From assembly GCA_964609825.1 (NCBI GenBank), contig CAZSSH010000001.1, forward strand, positions 1 through 35,186: DNA of 35,186 nucleotides. Direction: 5' to 3'. Numbering within the stretch: position 1 is the stretch's first letter; every line of letters begins with the position of its first letter. The stretch is from CAZSSH01 sp964609825 (lineage in GTDB: Bacteria > Verrucomicrobiota > Lentisphaeria > Victivallales > Victivallaceae). Shown here one piece after another: positions 1 to 8,278 of the stretch. The translations under genes were made by a program, and so were the position numbers. The notes beneath the pieces are model-generated. The model was not told the origin of the DNA. It did not search any database and saw nothing but the letters and a program-made list of their open reading frames with translations.

Positions 1-133
1 AATTCCCCGGAAGTCACCGGGCCCACAGTCGCTCTCAATCAACACGATCGACAACGTGAGGCCGTGCGTGCTTCAAGACCGGCCAACCCGACAACTCTCA
101 CAAAATGTCGCCACGTACTCTCCATCTGCGCAC
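1..133. other. Unassigned left edge
   Basis: This stretch lies beyond the terminator of the murC operon. Several reading frames are open across part of it, but none has a recognisable protein, a ribosome binding site or a convincing start. One short hairpin with CCCGG/CCGGG arms sits near positions 6-22. It may be the edge of a neighbouring gene or a structured RNA, or sequence from an assembly join. I cannot assign it. Confidence 0.3.
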
Positions 134-159
134 AAAAAAAAACGCCCAATCATTGGGCG
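134..159 (-). terminator. Intrinsic terminator after murC
   Basis: On the minus strand a 7-bp stem (CGCCCAA/TTGGGCG at 143-159, 3-nt loop) is followed directly by nine T residues (134-142). It lies about 30 bp beyond the murC stop codon and closes the mraZ-to-murC operon. Confidence 0.9.
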
Positions 160-191
160 GATAAGTAGAGTCATAATCGTTAGTGAGCCAC

Positions 192-1736
192 TTAATTTTG
201 GTTGGTCAAACTTACCGCATAATCCGAGAGTGAGTTGTCGCGTGCTCCCATCACCAGGATAATGTCGCCGGTTTCCGGCTGCAGGGTCAAAAAGTCGGTA
301 AGCAACTCGCGGTTGGGAAATACCATAAAATGTTTGGGGTGAGCCGAGCGCGCTTGCCAGTCGAGGCAGACTTCCTCAGAGGTGGGTTTGAAGCTCGAGG
401 TGCCGCCCGCATAAAACGGCGGCAGTAAAATAAACCGGTCGCCCGGACGTAAAATCGGGTCGAGCTCTAGAAATAATTGGTCACGCATAAAGCCGAAGGG
501 CTTGTAACCGTGCGGCTGAAATACTGCATAAATGTTGCCGTTGGCGGTTTCGCGCATCCCTTGGATGCAGGAGGCGATCTTTTCCGGGTTGTGCGCATAG
601 TCATCGTAGACCATCGCTCCTTTGGGGGTGAACCCGGCAAAGTCGTTGCGCCGCCAGACGCCGTGAAAGGTGGCAAGGGCTTGTAAAATCTCTTTGGTCG
701 GAAATTGGAGCATTTCCAGCAAACTTAAAATTGCCAAGGCGTTGGCGGCATTGTGACGGCCGTTTTGCGGCAAAATAAGATATTTTTTGCCGGTGAACTC
801 CGCTGCCGGGTACTTGCTTTCCATCCGGCAGTCTTCGCCCGAGGACATGCCGTAAATACGCATCAAGTTGTCGGTGCCGTAACTGTCCGAAAGCATTCGG
901 TCGCCGGATGCGGCGATTTTTTGGCGCCGTCCGTGAGCATAGATGCTTTGCACCTCGGTGACGATGTTATAATCGACAATGGCATATTGGGACTTGCCAT
1001 TGTTGTCGGTGTCAAAGACTTGGACATTAAGGTGACAGGGGATGTTATGCTTTAAAGCCTCATAAACTTCGCGCTCAATGACCGCTCCCCGACGGGTGTT
1101 ATGCAAAAAAGTGGTGAATACCTCGATCAACTCCTCTTTGCTGTAGTGATCGGTTCCCATATTGAGGATGACCGCGTAATCAGGGTGATAGTTGACGAGA
1201 CTTTTGTCGCTCTCGTCAGCCTCAAAGATAAAATATTGGCCGTTGCCGGGACGGTAATTGCCGGCAAAGTCGTCGCTGATAAAGCGCTTGACCAAACCGC
1301 CGTTGAGGCAGCTCACGTCTTCGCCCAAATTAAAGAGTGTTTCCGCCAGATAGGCGGTAACGGTACTTTTGCCGCAGCTGCCGGTGACGGCAATCGAGGT
1401 TTTGTTCGCAAGTTTGATCGCCTCGGCCAGCATTTGCGAACGGTGGACGCGCGGAGTGTCGCCGGCGGCGACAAAGTCGGGATTATCCTCCTCGATGGCG
1501 GTAGAGTAGATAATTTTGTCACAGCGCCCCGCTTGCGCAAAGGAGCCGTCTTGCGGATAAATGGCGATCCCCTGATTGCGCAACGCGCGGATGATGCGCT
1601 GATTTTCCGGCTGTTCGTAACCGCGGTCGCTGCCGGAAACCTCCATGCCGATGGCCTTGCACATCGCGGCCAAGCCGCTCATGCCAATGCCGCCGATGCC
1701 GACAAAATGCAATTTTTCAGGGGATAATTTGTGCAT
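192..1736 (-). CDS. murC: MurC-type Mur ligase (UDP-N-acetylmuramate--L-alanine ligase), divergent
   Basis: MurC adds L-alanine to UDP-N-acetylmuramate in the cytoplasm, the first step of stem-peptide synthesis. The 514-aa protein opens with the MurC/Mpl motif FVGIGGIGMSG (residues 11-21). The ATP-binding loop is TGSCGKST (118-125), where MurC normally has GTHGKTT. EADESD (172-177), an NxxH-like GRHN (326-329), and DDYAHNP (378-384) in place of DDYGHHP mark the remaining ligase domains. It is longer than usual (about 460-490 aa) because of extra sequence around 243-318. Its start overlaps the ftsI stop by 20 nt, behind a purine-rich stretch, so it is translated with the cell division genes. 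The family is certain; strict MurC activity is likely but less sure given the altered motifs. A Mpl-like or other Mur ligase is the alternative. Confidence 0.8.
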   Translation of the reverse strand: MHKLSPEKLHFVGIGGIGMSGLAAMCKAIGMEVSGSDRGYEQPENQRIIRALRNQGIAIYPQDGSFAQAGRCDKIIYSTAIEEDNPDFVAAGDTPRVHRSQMLAEAIKLANKTSIAVTGSCGKSTVTAYLAETLFNLGEDVSCLNGGLVKRFISDDFAGNYRPGNGQYFIFEADESDKSLVNYHPDYAVILNMGTDHYSKEELIEVFTTFLHNTRRGAVIEREVYEALKHNIPCHLNVQVFDTDNNGKSQYAIVDYNIVTEVQSIYAHGRRQKIAASGDRMLSDSYGTDNLMRIYGMSSGEDCRMESKYPAAEFTGKKYLILPQNGRHNAANALAILSLLEMLQFPTKEILQALATFHGVWRRNDFAGFTPKGAMVYDDYAHNPEKIASCIQGMRETANGNIYAVFQPHGYKPFGFMRDQLFLELDPILRPGDRFILLPPFYAGGTSSFKPTSEEVCLDWQARSAHPKHFMVFPNRELLTDFLTLQPETGDIILVMGARDNSLSDYAVSLTNQN

Positions 1737-3576
1737 CTTTCTTTTCTTTCTCGGTCATTAAATTCGGGTCGGGGTCGATATTCATGTACCGTAATACCCG
1801 TTTGGCAATTGCCTGAAACACCGGGGCGGACACTGTCCCGCCGTAATAAGCGCCGCGCGGCTCGTCCATGGTGACGATCATCACAAACGCCGGATTTTCG
1901 GCCGGGACAAACCCGGCGAAGCTCGCAAAATATTTACCCGCCGCGTAGCCGACGCCCTTGACGTATTTGCGGCTGGTCCCGGTTTTGCCGGCAACCTTAA
2001 AGCCGGGAATGGAGGCCTTGGTCGCCGTCCCGCCCTCCTGGGTCACCGCCTCCATCATGCGGACCAAGGTGGCGCAAGTTTCGGGACGGTCAAAGGTTTG
2101 GACCGGGGGTTCAATCGGCATCATTTTGATTTCGCCGGTGGCCGGATTCTCTACCCTGTCGACCAGACGGAGTTTGGGAAGTTTGCCGTTGTTGGCCAAA
2201 GCGCAGTAACCGCGCAGCATTTGCATCGGCGAGACCAAGATTCCGTAACCGATCGGGAAGCGGGTGATGGACAACCCGTCCCAGCGTTTGACCGGCGGAA
2301 AAATCCCGATGTTTTCCGGCTTGAGGGGGATGCCGGTGCGCTGGCCGAAGCCGAAGGAACGCAACAAATTGTAAACTCTGTCCTCGCCCAGCATCAAGGC
2401 GACTTTGGCAGTGCCGACGTTACTCGACTTTTGGATGATGCCGCTTACCGTGAGATTGTCGTAGGGGTGGGAGTCGCGCAACACTTTATTCATATACACC
2501 CAAGCACCGTGCTCACAGTCGACCGTCGTGTTGGGGGTGACAACGCCCCAGTCGAGCGCTTTGCCGATGGTAAAGGGTTTGATAATGGAGCCGGGCTCCA
2601 ACCCGTCCTCAATGATACGAGTACGCCAGGCTTCGGGCGAAATTTCACTACGGTCATTGGGGTCAAACGTCGGGCGTTGGGCCATCGCCAAAATGTTGCC
2701 GGTCTTGGGGTCGGCGATGGCGGCATAGATGGTTTGGGGACGCCATTTTTCGACCGCGGCATCCAATTCCTCCTCCAAGATGGCTTGGATTGGCTCACTG
2801 ATGGTAAGATAAATGTTGCTCCCGTCGCGGCTCTCCTGTAATTGCTCATGGAGCCCGTAGTTGAGCGGGCGGCCGTCACGGCTGCGTTCATATTTCTCTT
2901 TGCCGACAGCGGCGGTCATCTCGTGGTTGAAGAATTTTTCGAGACCCAAGACTGCGATATCACTTTCATTATCCACACTGGTAAAGCCTAAAACGTTGGA
3001 CAACAAGCGTCCTTTGGGGTAGCTGCGCATATGGCCATCGGTCATGAAGATCGCCCGGATTTTGTTGGCGGACAACTGTTTCCGGATGGCGTTGCCATCT
3101 TCGAGCGAAACATTTTTGGCAATAATGACGTAACGAACCTGTTCGATTTTTGGTTTGCCGTTTTCGTCTAGCACAAGATTGTTGTCCTTATCCCGGACTT
3201 GCCGCTCTTTCTCCAATTTGCGGTAAATGGTGTTATAATCGATTTTGAGGGTATTGGAGAGGATAAACGCCAGTTTTTTGCGCTGAAGCTCGGTGGTGAT
3301 GTTGGTCGGGTCGCACGTGATGTGAAAACAAGGGGTGTTGCTGACCAGAAGGTTGCCGTTGATATCGTAAATCTCGCCGCGCTTGCCGGTGGTGATTTTG
3401 GTGGTGGTATAGCGCGAGCGCGCTTTTTCGAGATATTCCTCATGCTGTTCAATTTGGACGATGTAGAGGCGCACTCCAAGTCCGATTGCAATCGGCACCA
3501 AAAACAGCGCCAACAGCCGCATCCGTAGCCGGATACTGTCGTTATTGCTCAACAGCTGGTGATTAGTTTCGGACAT
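1717..3576 (-). CDS. ftsI: Peptidoglycan D,D-transpeptidase FtsI (PBP3/PBP2x class B)
   Basis: This is the septal class B penicillin-binding protein that cross-links new peptidoglycan at division. A single N-terminal membrane anchor (about residues 18-40) is followed by the PBP dimerisation domain with its KRGEIYD start (about 65-71). The transpeptidase domain carries the active-site SIIK (Ser330), SSN (384-386) and KTG (531-533) motifs. I chose the ATG at 3576 (619 aa) over an upstream TTG at 3615. The ATG overlaps the ftsL stop by 14 nt, which fits translational coupling, although no strong ribosome binding site is visible. It lies between ftsL and murC as in many dcw clusters. There is no PASTA domain, so it resembles the Gram-negative FtsI type. 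It is expected in the inner membrane with the catalytic domain in the periplasm. Confidence 0.95.
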   Translation of the reverse strand: MSETNHQLLSNNDSIRLRMRLLALFLVPIAIGLGVRLYIVQIEQHEEYLEKARSRYTTTKITTGKRGEIYDINGNLLVSNTPCFHITCDPTNITTELQRKKLAFILSNTLKIDYNTIYRKLEKERQVRDKDNNLVLDENGKPKIEQVRYVIIAKNVSLEDGNAIRKQLSANKIRAIFMTDGHMRSYPKGRLLSNVLGFTSVDNESDIAVLGLEKFFNHEMTAAVGKEKYERSRDGRPLNYGLHEQLQESRDGSNIYLTISEPIQAILEEELDAAVEKWRPQTIYAAIADPKTGNILAMAQRPTFDPNDRSEISPEAWRTRIIEDGLEPGSIIKPFTIGKALDWGVVTPNTTVDCEHGAWVYMNKVLRDSHPYDNLTVSGIIQKSSNVGTAKVALMLGEDRVYNLLRSFGFGQRTGIPLKPENIGIFPPVKRWDGLSITRFPIGYGILVSPMQMLRGYCALANNGKLPKLRLVDRVENPATGEIKMMPIEPPVQTFDRPETCATLVRMMEAVTQEGGTATKASIPGFKVAGKTGTSRKYVKGVGYAAGKYFASFAGFVPAENPAFVMIVTMDEPRGAYYGGTVSAPVFQAIAKRVLRYMNIDPDPNLMTEKEKKDAQIIP

Positions 3577-3994
3577 TTTCGCGGTTGCCGTCCATGGCGC
3601 TCTTTTCGGCAGCAAGGGAACTTAACTCAATGTTGGCGGCGGCCGCCGGCGAAAGGATGTTCATCCGGACGACCTGACCGGGAGTCGGATCTTTGAGCCT
3701 GAGCTCAAAGCGCTCGATCATAGTTTTGATATGCGGCCAGGCGGTGAGGCGCTCGCGTTGGACGCGCTGCTGGTCGATTTCCCGCTCGGTTTCGGCGATC
3801 TGATTGTTCGTCCGGAGGATGTTGCGCTCGGTTTCGGAGATTTTTTGGTTGAGATAGATGTAACCGTTGAGGACGCTGCCGCTGGCCAATACCACCAGCA
3901 CGACTTTGAGCGCGGTCACCAGCTTGGCGCCGATGGACACGTTGGAGCGTGAGCTGCGCTGCTTGGTTTTAATTTTTCCGGGTTGGATATTCAT
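3563..3994 (-). CDS. ftsL: FtsL-like bitopic cell division protein
   Basis: This 143-aa protein has a basic N-terminus, one membrane segment (about residues 28-48, starting at ALKVVLVVLAS) and a heptad-like coiled coil (about 50-95). That is the FtsL/DivIC architecture. FtsL joins FtsB and FtsQ to recruit and activate FtsW-FtsI at the septum. FtsL sequences are poorly conserved, so the assignment rests on architecture and on the fixed place between rsmH and ftsI. The ATG at 3994 has an AAGG ribosome binding site about 8 nt upstream. The C-terminal tail (about 110-143) is alanine-rich and longer than in small FtsL proteins. The end overlaps ftsI. Confidence 0.75.
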   Translation of the reverse strand: MNIQPGKIKTKQRSSRSNVSIGAKLVTALKVVLVVLASGSVLNGYIYLNQKISETERNILRTNNQIAETEREIDQQRVQRERLTAWPHIKTMIERFELRLKDPTPGQVVRMNILSPAAAANIELSSLAAEKSAMDGNRENVRN

Positions 3995-4035
3995 GATACA
4001 TACCTTAATTATATAAAATCAATCTTGATCGAAAT

Positions 4036-4977
4036 TCAAATTTTTTCGGCAATCCGCAGCTTGGCCGGAGCCGAACGGCGGTTTTGCGCCAATTCCTCGT
4101 CGCTTGCTGTGATCACCTTGCGGTTGATTGCCAGCAGCGTCGGTTTTTTATTGCACATGCACACCGGCAATTGCGGCGGGCACACGCACGAGAGACCCTC
4201 GTCGCGAATAAAATTTTTGACGATCCGGTCCTCCAAAGAGTGAAACGAGATGACTGCCAGACGACCTCCTTTTTTTAAGAGTTTAACCGCCTGCGGCAAC
4301 GCCGCCTCCAACTCACTTAATTCATCATTGACCGCAATTCGCAACGCCTGAAACACCAGCGTCGGCGCCGGCAATTCGCCGGGACGGCTGCGGCCCAATA
4401 CCTCGTCGCAAAGTTTCACCAAATCGCCGGTGCTCGCCAACGGTTTCTCCGTCCGGGCTGCCACAATCGCGGCCGCCATTTTGCGGGATTTCCTTACTTC
4501 GCCGTAAACCCGCAGTATCCGCTCGAGCTCCGCTTCGCTCGTATGATTCAAATACCGGCTTGCCGTGAGCGGGCTCGACTGATCCATCCGCATGTCCAAG
4601 GGGGCCTCGTGCCGCCAGGAAAACCCGCGTTCGGCATGATCAAGCTGTGGCGAAGATACGCCGATGTCGAGCAGCACGCCGTCAACTTCCTCAATGTTGT
4701 GCGCTTTGGCAATTTCCGCCATATCCGAAAAATTGCCTTTGACAAGCGTAATCCGGTCGGCGGCAAACTCTAAATGCCTCGCCGCCGCCGTGAGCGCCCG
4801 GTCATCCCGGTCGATTCCCAGCAAACGCAACTTGGGATACTTTTGCAGCAGCCGGCCGCTGTGGCCGCCGCCGCCCAACGTCCCGTCAATTAAAATCGCC
4901 TCGTGTTCGGGCGCAAACGCAAATGCCTCGGTTATTTCCAAAGGCAATACACTCACATGCACAAACGCATCACTCAT
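4036..4977 (-). CDS. rsmH: 16S rRNA (cytosine1402-N4)-methyltransferase RsmH
   Basis: RsmH (MraW) uses S-adenosylmethionine to methylate N4 of C1402 in the decoding centre of 16S rRNA. The 313-aa length is typical. The SAM-binding motif DGTLGGGGHS (31-40) is followed by an acidic GIDRD loop (54-58), and the C-terminal part has the family motifs around VISFHSLEDRIVK. The start overlaps the mraZ stop by 8 nt. A 41-bp gap separates it from ftsL, and this gap contains an AT-rich TATAAT-like stretch but no convincing promoter. Assignment is secure from motifs and from its position after mraZ. Confidence 0.97.
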   Translation of the reverse strand: MSDAFVHVSVLPLEITEAFAFAPEHEAILIDGTLGGGGHSGRLLQKYPKLRLLGIDRDDRALTAAARHLEFAADRITLVKGNFSDMAEIAKAHNIEEVDGVLLDIGVSSPQLDHAERGFSWRHEAPLDMRMDQSSPLTASRYLNHTSEAELERILRVYGEVRKSRKMAAAIVAARTEKPLASTGDLVKLCDEVLGRSRPGELPAPTLVFQALRIAVNDELSELEAALPQAVKLLKKGGRLAVISFHSLEDRIVKNFIRDEGLSCVCPPQLPVCMCNKKPTLLAINRKVITASDEELAQNRRSAPAKLRIAEKI

Positions 4978-5479
4978 GGTTTTTGCCGATCATATTGCTC
5001 AACAATGCCAGCACGTCGTCGGGACCGTCGCTGACTTTTTGGATTTCGTCCAAATAATCCATCGCATTTTGCTCGGAGTCCCAATTTTGCGGCGCGCAAA
5101 TCCGGATGTGGTTGAGGGCACCGATCATTTTTAACTGGTTGACCACCCCGATGCCGTCAAGCATTTTGCGGTCGAGATTGATGCGCCCCTGCTTATCGCA
5201 CTTGCACTGTCTTGCCTTGGAGCCGAGATAGGCAAACGCCATTTGCATTTTAGGGTTGGCAATCGCCAATTTGCGCGCTTTGTCGACAAACTCCAAAAAC
5301 ATCACCTTGGGTAGAAGCACCAGAGCCTCGCCGCGCGCCGGGATCATCACCAGCTCGGTCTCGCCGTCCTTCTTTCGCCAGTCCGCGGGCAGGCTGACGC
5401 GGCACTGGGCGTCCAGTGCGCGGTCAAACTCTTCCAGATACAGATCCGGAAGGAAATTGGAATTTTCCGACGAGTTCAT
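4970..5479 (-). CDS. mraZ: Transcriptional regulator MraZ
   Basis: MraZ is an AbrB/SpoVT-fold DNA-binding protein that heads the dcw cluster and represses it in the bacteria where it has been studied. The 169-aa protein shows the duplicated MraZ fold: LDAQCRVSLPADWR near residue 17 and the second copy CDKQGRINLDRKM near 102. The start at 5479 is two bases downstream of four 10-bp tandem repeats that also supply AGGGA-like sequences for ribosome binding. This matches MraZ binding to direct repeats with 10-bp phasing in its own promoter. It is translationally coupled to rsmH. Confidence 0.95.
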   Translation of the reverse strand: MNSSENSNFLPDLYLEEFDRALDAQCRVSLPADWRKKDGETELVMIPARGEALVLLPKVMFLEFVDKARKLAIANPKMQMAFAYLGSKARQCKCDKQGRINLDRKMLDGIGVVNQLKMIGALNHIRICAPQNWDSEQNAMDYLDEIQKVSDGPDDVLALLSNMIGKNHE

Positions 5480-5480
5480 T

Positions 5481-5520
5481 CCTAAATATCCCTATTTATC
5501 CCTATTGCTACCTATTGTAC
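5481..5520 (-). promoter_or_regulatory. Four tandem 10-bp repeats: candidate MraZ operator
   Basis: Read on the plus strand, four consecutive 10-mers begin with CCT: CCTAAATATC, CCTATTTATC, CCTATTGCTA and CCTATTGTAC. On the mraZ strand the core is ATAGG with exact 10-bp phasing. The most upstream copy overlaps the -10 element and the most downstream one reaches the mraZ start codon. Known MraZ boxes are short G-rich direct repeats with the same period, so autorepression is the natural reading. The base sequence of the box differs from the TGGG core described for E. coli. Confidence 0.8.
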
Positions 5521-5542
5521 CACAAAGTCACCCTTTTTGCAA
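5514..5542 (-). promoter_or_regulatory. mraZ operon promoter
   Basis: On the minus strand, TTGCAA (5537-5542), a 17-bp spacer and TACAAT (5514-5519) preceded by TGG form a good sigma70-type promoter. Transcription would start near 5507, inside the tandem repeats, giving a leader of only about 28 nt. An A/T-tract region upstream (about 5543-5580) could act as an UP element. Confidence 0.75.
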
Positions 5543-5690
5543 ATAAAATTTCATTTTTTTTTGAAAAAAAAGAGATTTTTAAAAGATGCGGTGTATATTT
5601 ACTGGGCGCCGATGGTCTCCGGTTGCTTAATTGCACCGATGCCGCAAGGCAAAATCATGCCCCGAAGGGGGCAAAAACCGCGGAGAAAAA

Positions 5691-6530
5691 TTGCTTTTGA
5701 ATACCCCAAAATGGTTGATCATATCATTGCTTCTGGCACTAAACTGGCAGGCAACGGCGGCGGAAGTCGGCAAAAAAGTCATTTCGCTGGCGCCGGCGAT
5801 TACTGAAACGGTGATTTGGCTCGGGCGCGGCGATGCCCTGATCGGGCGCTCCAGCGTTTGTCTGGAGCCTGCCGAAGTCGTGGTCAAAATTCCGGTGATG
5901 GGCGATTTTGCCCGTCCGGAGGTGGAAAAAATCATCCGTGCCAAGCCTGATTATCTCTTGCTTAATGACATGGAGAACCCGGCGGCCATCCGTACCTTTG
6001 AGGGGTTTAACATCAAAGTCATCAACAAACAATGCAGCAGCATTGACGACTACATCGAGTGGGTGATGATTTTGGGCGATATTTTAAATGCCAATCATGC
6101 CGCGGTGGCGGAAATCAAGCGCGCCAAGGCCGCGTTGACCGAGTTTGAAAATGACAAACCGGCGCACCGCCCCAAGGCGTTGTGGGTGATCTGGGATGCG
6201 CCATTAATGGTTGCGGGCAAGGGGTCGCTGCCGGATGAAGTGATGAAGCTCGCCAACCTCGATAACGTTGCCAAAGACGTGACCCCGGAGTATTTCAAAG
6301 CTTCGTTTGAGTGGTTGTTGCGCGAGCAACCCGAGATCATTATTTGGCCGGGAGTGACCGAACAAAAATATGCGGAGCTCAAAAAGACCCCCGGCTGGTC
6401 CAATTTGGAGGCGGTAAAGCGTGACCGCTTTATCCGCAACATCACGCCGGAGCAAGTGCAAATCCCCGGGCCGTCAATCTTTGACGGCATCCGTCAACTC
6501 AAGCAACAAGTCAAAATGTTGGGAGAGTAA
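5691..6530 (+). CDS. Periplasmic substrate-binding protein, BtuF/FecB-like
   Basis: The protein has the helical-backbone binding fold used by ABC importers of cobalamin, haem and iron chelates. Recognisable segments are KVISLAPAITETVIWLG after the leader, then VMGDFARPEVEKIIRAKPDYLLL and WNLE-type sequence near the end. I start it at the TTG at 5691, five bases after GGAG (5682-5685). A TTG two codons later (5697) is equally possible. Both give a signal peptide with a hydrophobic LLLAL core and an AxA-type cleavage near QATAA, so export to the periplasm is likely. No permease or ATPase gene is nearby, so the substrate is unknown and the transporter must be encoded elsewhere. It is followed after 4 bp by a membrane protein gene. 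A weak TATATT at 5594-5599 is the only -10 candidate upstream. Confidence 0.8.
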   Translation: MLLNTPKWLIISLLLALNWQATAAEVGKKVISLAPAITETVIWLGRGDALIGRSSVCLEPAEVVVKIPVMGDFARPEVEKIIRAKPDYLLLNDMENPAAIRTFEGFNIKVINKQCSSIDDYIEWVMILGDILNANHAAVAEIKRAKAALTEFENDKPAHRPKALWVIWDAPLMVAGKGSLPDEVMKLANLDNVAKDVTPEYFKASFEWLLREQPEIIIWPGVTEQKYAELKKTPGWSNLEAVKRDRFIRNITPEQVQIPGPSIFDGIRQLKQQVKMLGE

Positions 6531-6534
6531 GCCG

Positions 6535-8214
6535 TTGCCGACATTATCCAAAATTTTTATCGCTTGCGGAATGTTTGCCCGGCAGATGCTGTTTTTCTTT
6601 TTGCCGGGTTTTTTCATCGCCTTTAAGTGTCACCGGCTGTTTTGCAACGTCGAGTCGCAGTACGGGGCGTCAAGCATTATGATTGCGGTGTTTTGCTTTT
6701 CGCTGGCGGTATTTATCGGCATGGTGCCGGTGGTGTTTTTGCGCAATTACACCAAGCTCTTGTTTTTGCTCGCGATTGCGGCGGTTTTCGGAATGCGCCT
6801 GAGTGAGTTTGCCGCCTTGGGGGTGTTTTGCGGGATCATTTTTACCGCCCACAAAATGCATATCAACTCGTTGAGTGGTAATTTTTTAGGCGCAGGGCTG
6901 GTGATCGGCTCGCTGTTGGGCGGAACCTTTTATTTTCAGACCTTGTTTTGGGATTTTTGGCTGACGGTGGCGATGGTGATGATTTTTTGCTACCGGTTTG
7001 TGACCGAAAATCCGCGATGGTTTTATTTCCCGTTTCTGCTGCTGATTCCGTACAGCGTGATTTATTTCAGCGATCTTCCCAAGCAGCCGACGGGCAAATC
7101 CGAGCTGCGTACGGCCTCGGCGCTCCCTGCCTTGCTGGTGGGCGGCAACGGTGAAAAGCATCCCTTGTTTATCGCCGACCGTTACTCGGAGATTCCGGAA
7201 GTTTGGGCGGATATGCCGTTTGTTCGTGACATCGCCTTTGCCGGTGCCCGCAACGGGCGCTATTTCTCCGATAAAATCGAGTTTTACAATCTGAATCCGG
7301 GGTTGCTGCTTTATAAAAACGGCGCCTACAATCTCATTTATGTCGCCGACTGGCCGGGGGCTCCGGCTGACAAACGCAAAGTTGCGATTGCGGGCGAACT
7401 TTTGAAACACGTCAAGGATAACTTGGGTGTGGTGATTTTGCCCAAAAACTGGGAATTCACGCTTCCCGCCGGGGTGCGCAAAATTACGCTGCCGGGGTCC
7501 GACGGGCAGTTTGTCGCTTACTCATACTCACCGGAGCTGTCGGACAATCTCGAGAAGCTCGACGAACGGCTGCAAAGTTACAATCCCGACCGGATCGAGT
7601 TTCTGGATGTGCTTCCCGCCGGGGTGCTGCCTGCTTTGTATCGCTATTATGACCAGAATGTGCTCCCTGAGGTCGCCCGTCCGGCGGCGGTGGTGACGGC
7701 GCTCCGTATCAATCCCTTGCATGTGGCAATTTACATTGTGGTGGTCGCCGCGGTCAGCTTGTGGTATTTGGGGCGCAAATATTTACGGGGGGCGCAAAAC
7801 AGCTGCGCTTTGGGACTTGTTTTAGTGGCAGGGTTCGCCGACTTGCAGCAGGGAGAATTGTTTTTTGCCTTAAGCGCGCTGAGCGTGATCGGGTTTGCCG
7901 GATTCTTTTTTGTGCGGGTTTATTTTCGGGAAAACATTGAGCGGACGATTGCCTTTTTGGGTTTGCTGGTGTTGCCGGCGCTGTTGTTTTTGGACATGCC
8001 GGACAATGCGGTGTGGGTGATCTGCCTCTTGGCCGCGTTTGCCGCCGGTCTGGTCAACGGCAATACGCTGACCGCGCCCAACCGCTTCAGCCATTTTGCG
8101 GCCAATCTCATCGGCTTTAATGTGGCGCTGGTGATTCACACCTATTGTCCGGGGCCGCTGGCGCTGACGCTGGCATTGTTGATCAATCTGCGGATGTTCT
8201 TTAAAGTCTATTGA
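6535..8214 (+). CDS. Polytopic membrane protein with central soluble domain, function unknown
   Basis: The 559-aa protein starts at a TTG seven bases after GGGAGAG, which lies at the end of the preceding gene. About six membrane segments fill residues 5-175, a soluble domain covers about 185-400, and at least six more segments fill the C-terminus (about 405-559). The soluble part contains ADRYSEIPEVW and, later, a YNLIYVADWPG...LGVVILP pattern. This recalls the Rossmann-like domain of membrane-fused spermidine-synthase-like proteins, but no SAM-binding GGGxG loop is visible, so any such domain would be degenerate. Tight coupling to the binding protein suggests a joint role, possibly in uptake. 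I do not recognise the family. Confidence 0.55.
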   Translation: MPTLSKIFIACGMFARQMLFFFLPGFFIAFKCHRLFCNVESQYGASSIMIAVFCFSLAVFIGMVPVVFLRNYTKLLFLLAIAAVFGMRLSEFAALGVFCGIIFTAHKMHINSLSGNFLGAGLVIGSLLGGTFYFQTLFWDFWLTVAMVMIFCYRFVTENPRWFYFPFLLLIPYSVIYFSDLPKQPTGKSELRTASALPALLVGGNGEKHPLFIADRYSEIPEVWADMPFVRDIAFAGARNGRYFSDKIEFYNLNPGLLLYKNGAYNLIYVADWPGAPADKRKVAIAGELLKHVKDNLGVVILPKNWEFTLPAGVRKITLPGSDGQFVAYSYSPELSDNLEKLDERLQSYNPDRIEFLDVLPAGVLPALYRYYDQNVLPEVARPAAVVTALRINPLHVAIYIVVVAAVSLWYLGRKYLRGAQNSCALGLVLVAGFADLQQGELFFALSALSVIGFAGFFFVRVYFRENIERTIAFLGLLVLPALLFLDMPDNAVWVICLLAAFAAGLVNGNTLTAPNRFSHFAANLIGFNVALVIHTYCPGPLALTLALLINLRMFFKVY

Positions 8215-8223
8215 CCGAAAGAC

Positions 8224-8251
8224 AAAAAAATGACGGAAAATTGCTTTTCCG
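8224..8251 (-). terminator. Intrinsic terminator after the nfu gene
   Basis: A 7-bp stem (CGGAAAA/TTTTCCG, loop TTGC, 8234-8251) is followed on the minus strand, after a TCA, by seven T residues (8224-8230). It ends the minus-strand nfu transcript. It also lies just past the stop of the plus-strand membrane gene, where the hairpin lacks a T-tract. Confidence 0.7.
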
Positions 8252-8278
8252 CCATACCGATGCGATTTGCCGAATACT

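Noticed and set aside
5481..5520. CRISPR or microsatellite reading of the CCT-led repeats
   Set aside because: Units are 10 bp without spacers, only four copies, and precisely placed at the mraZ promoter.
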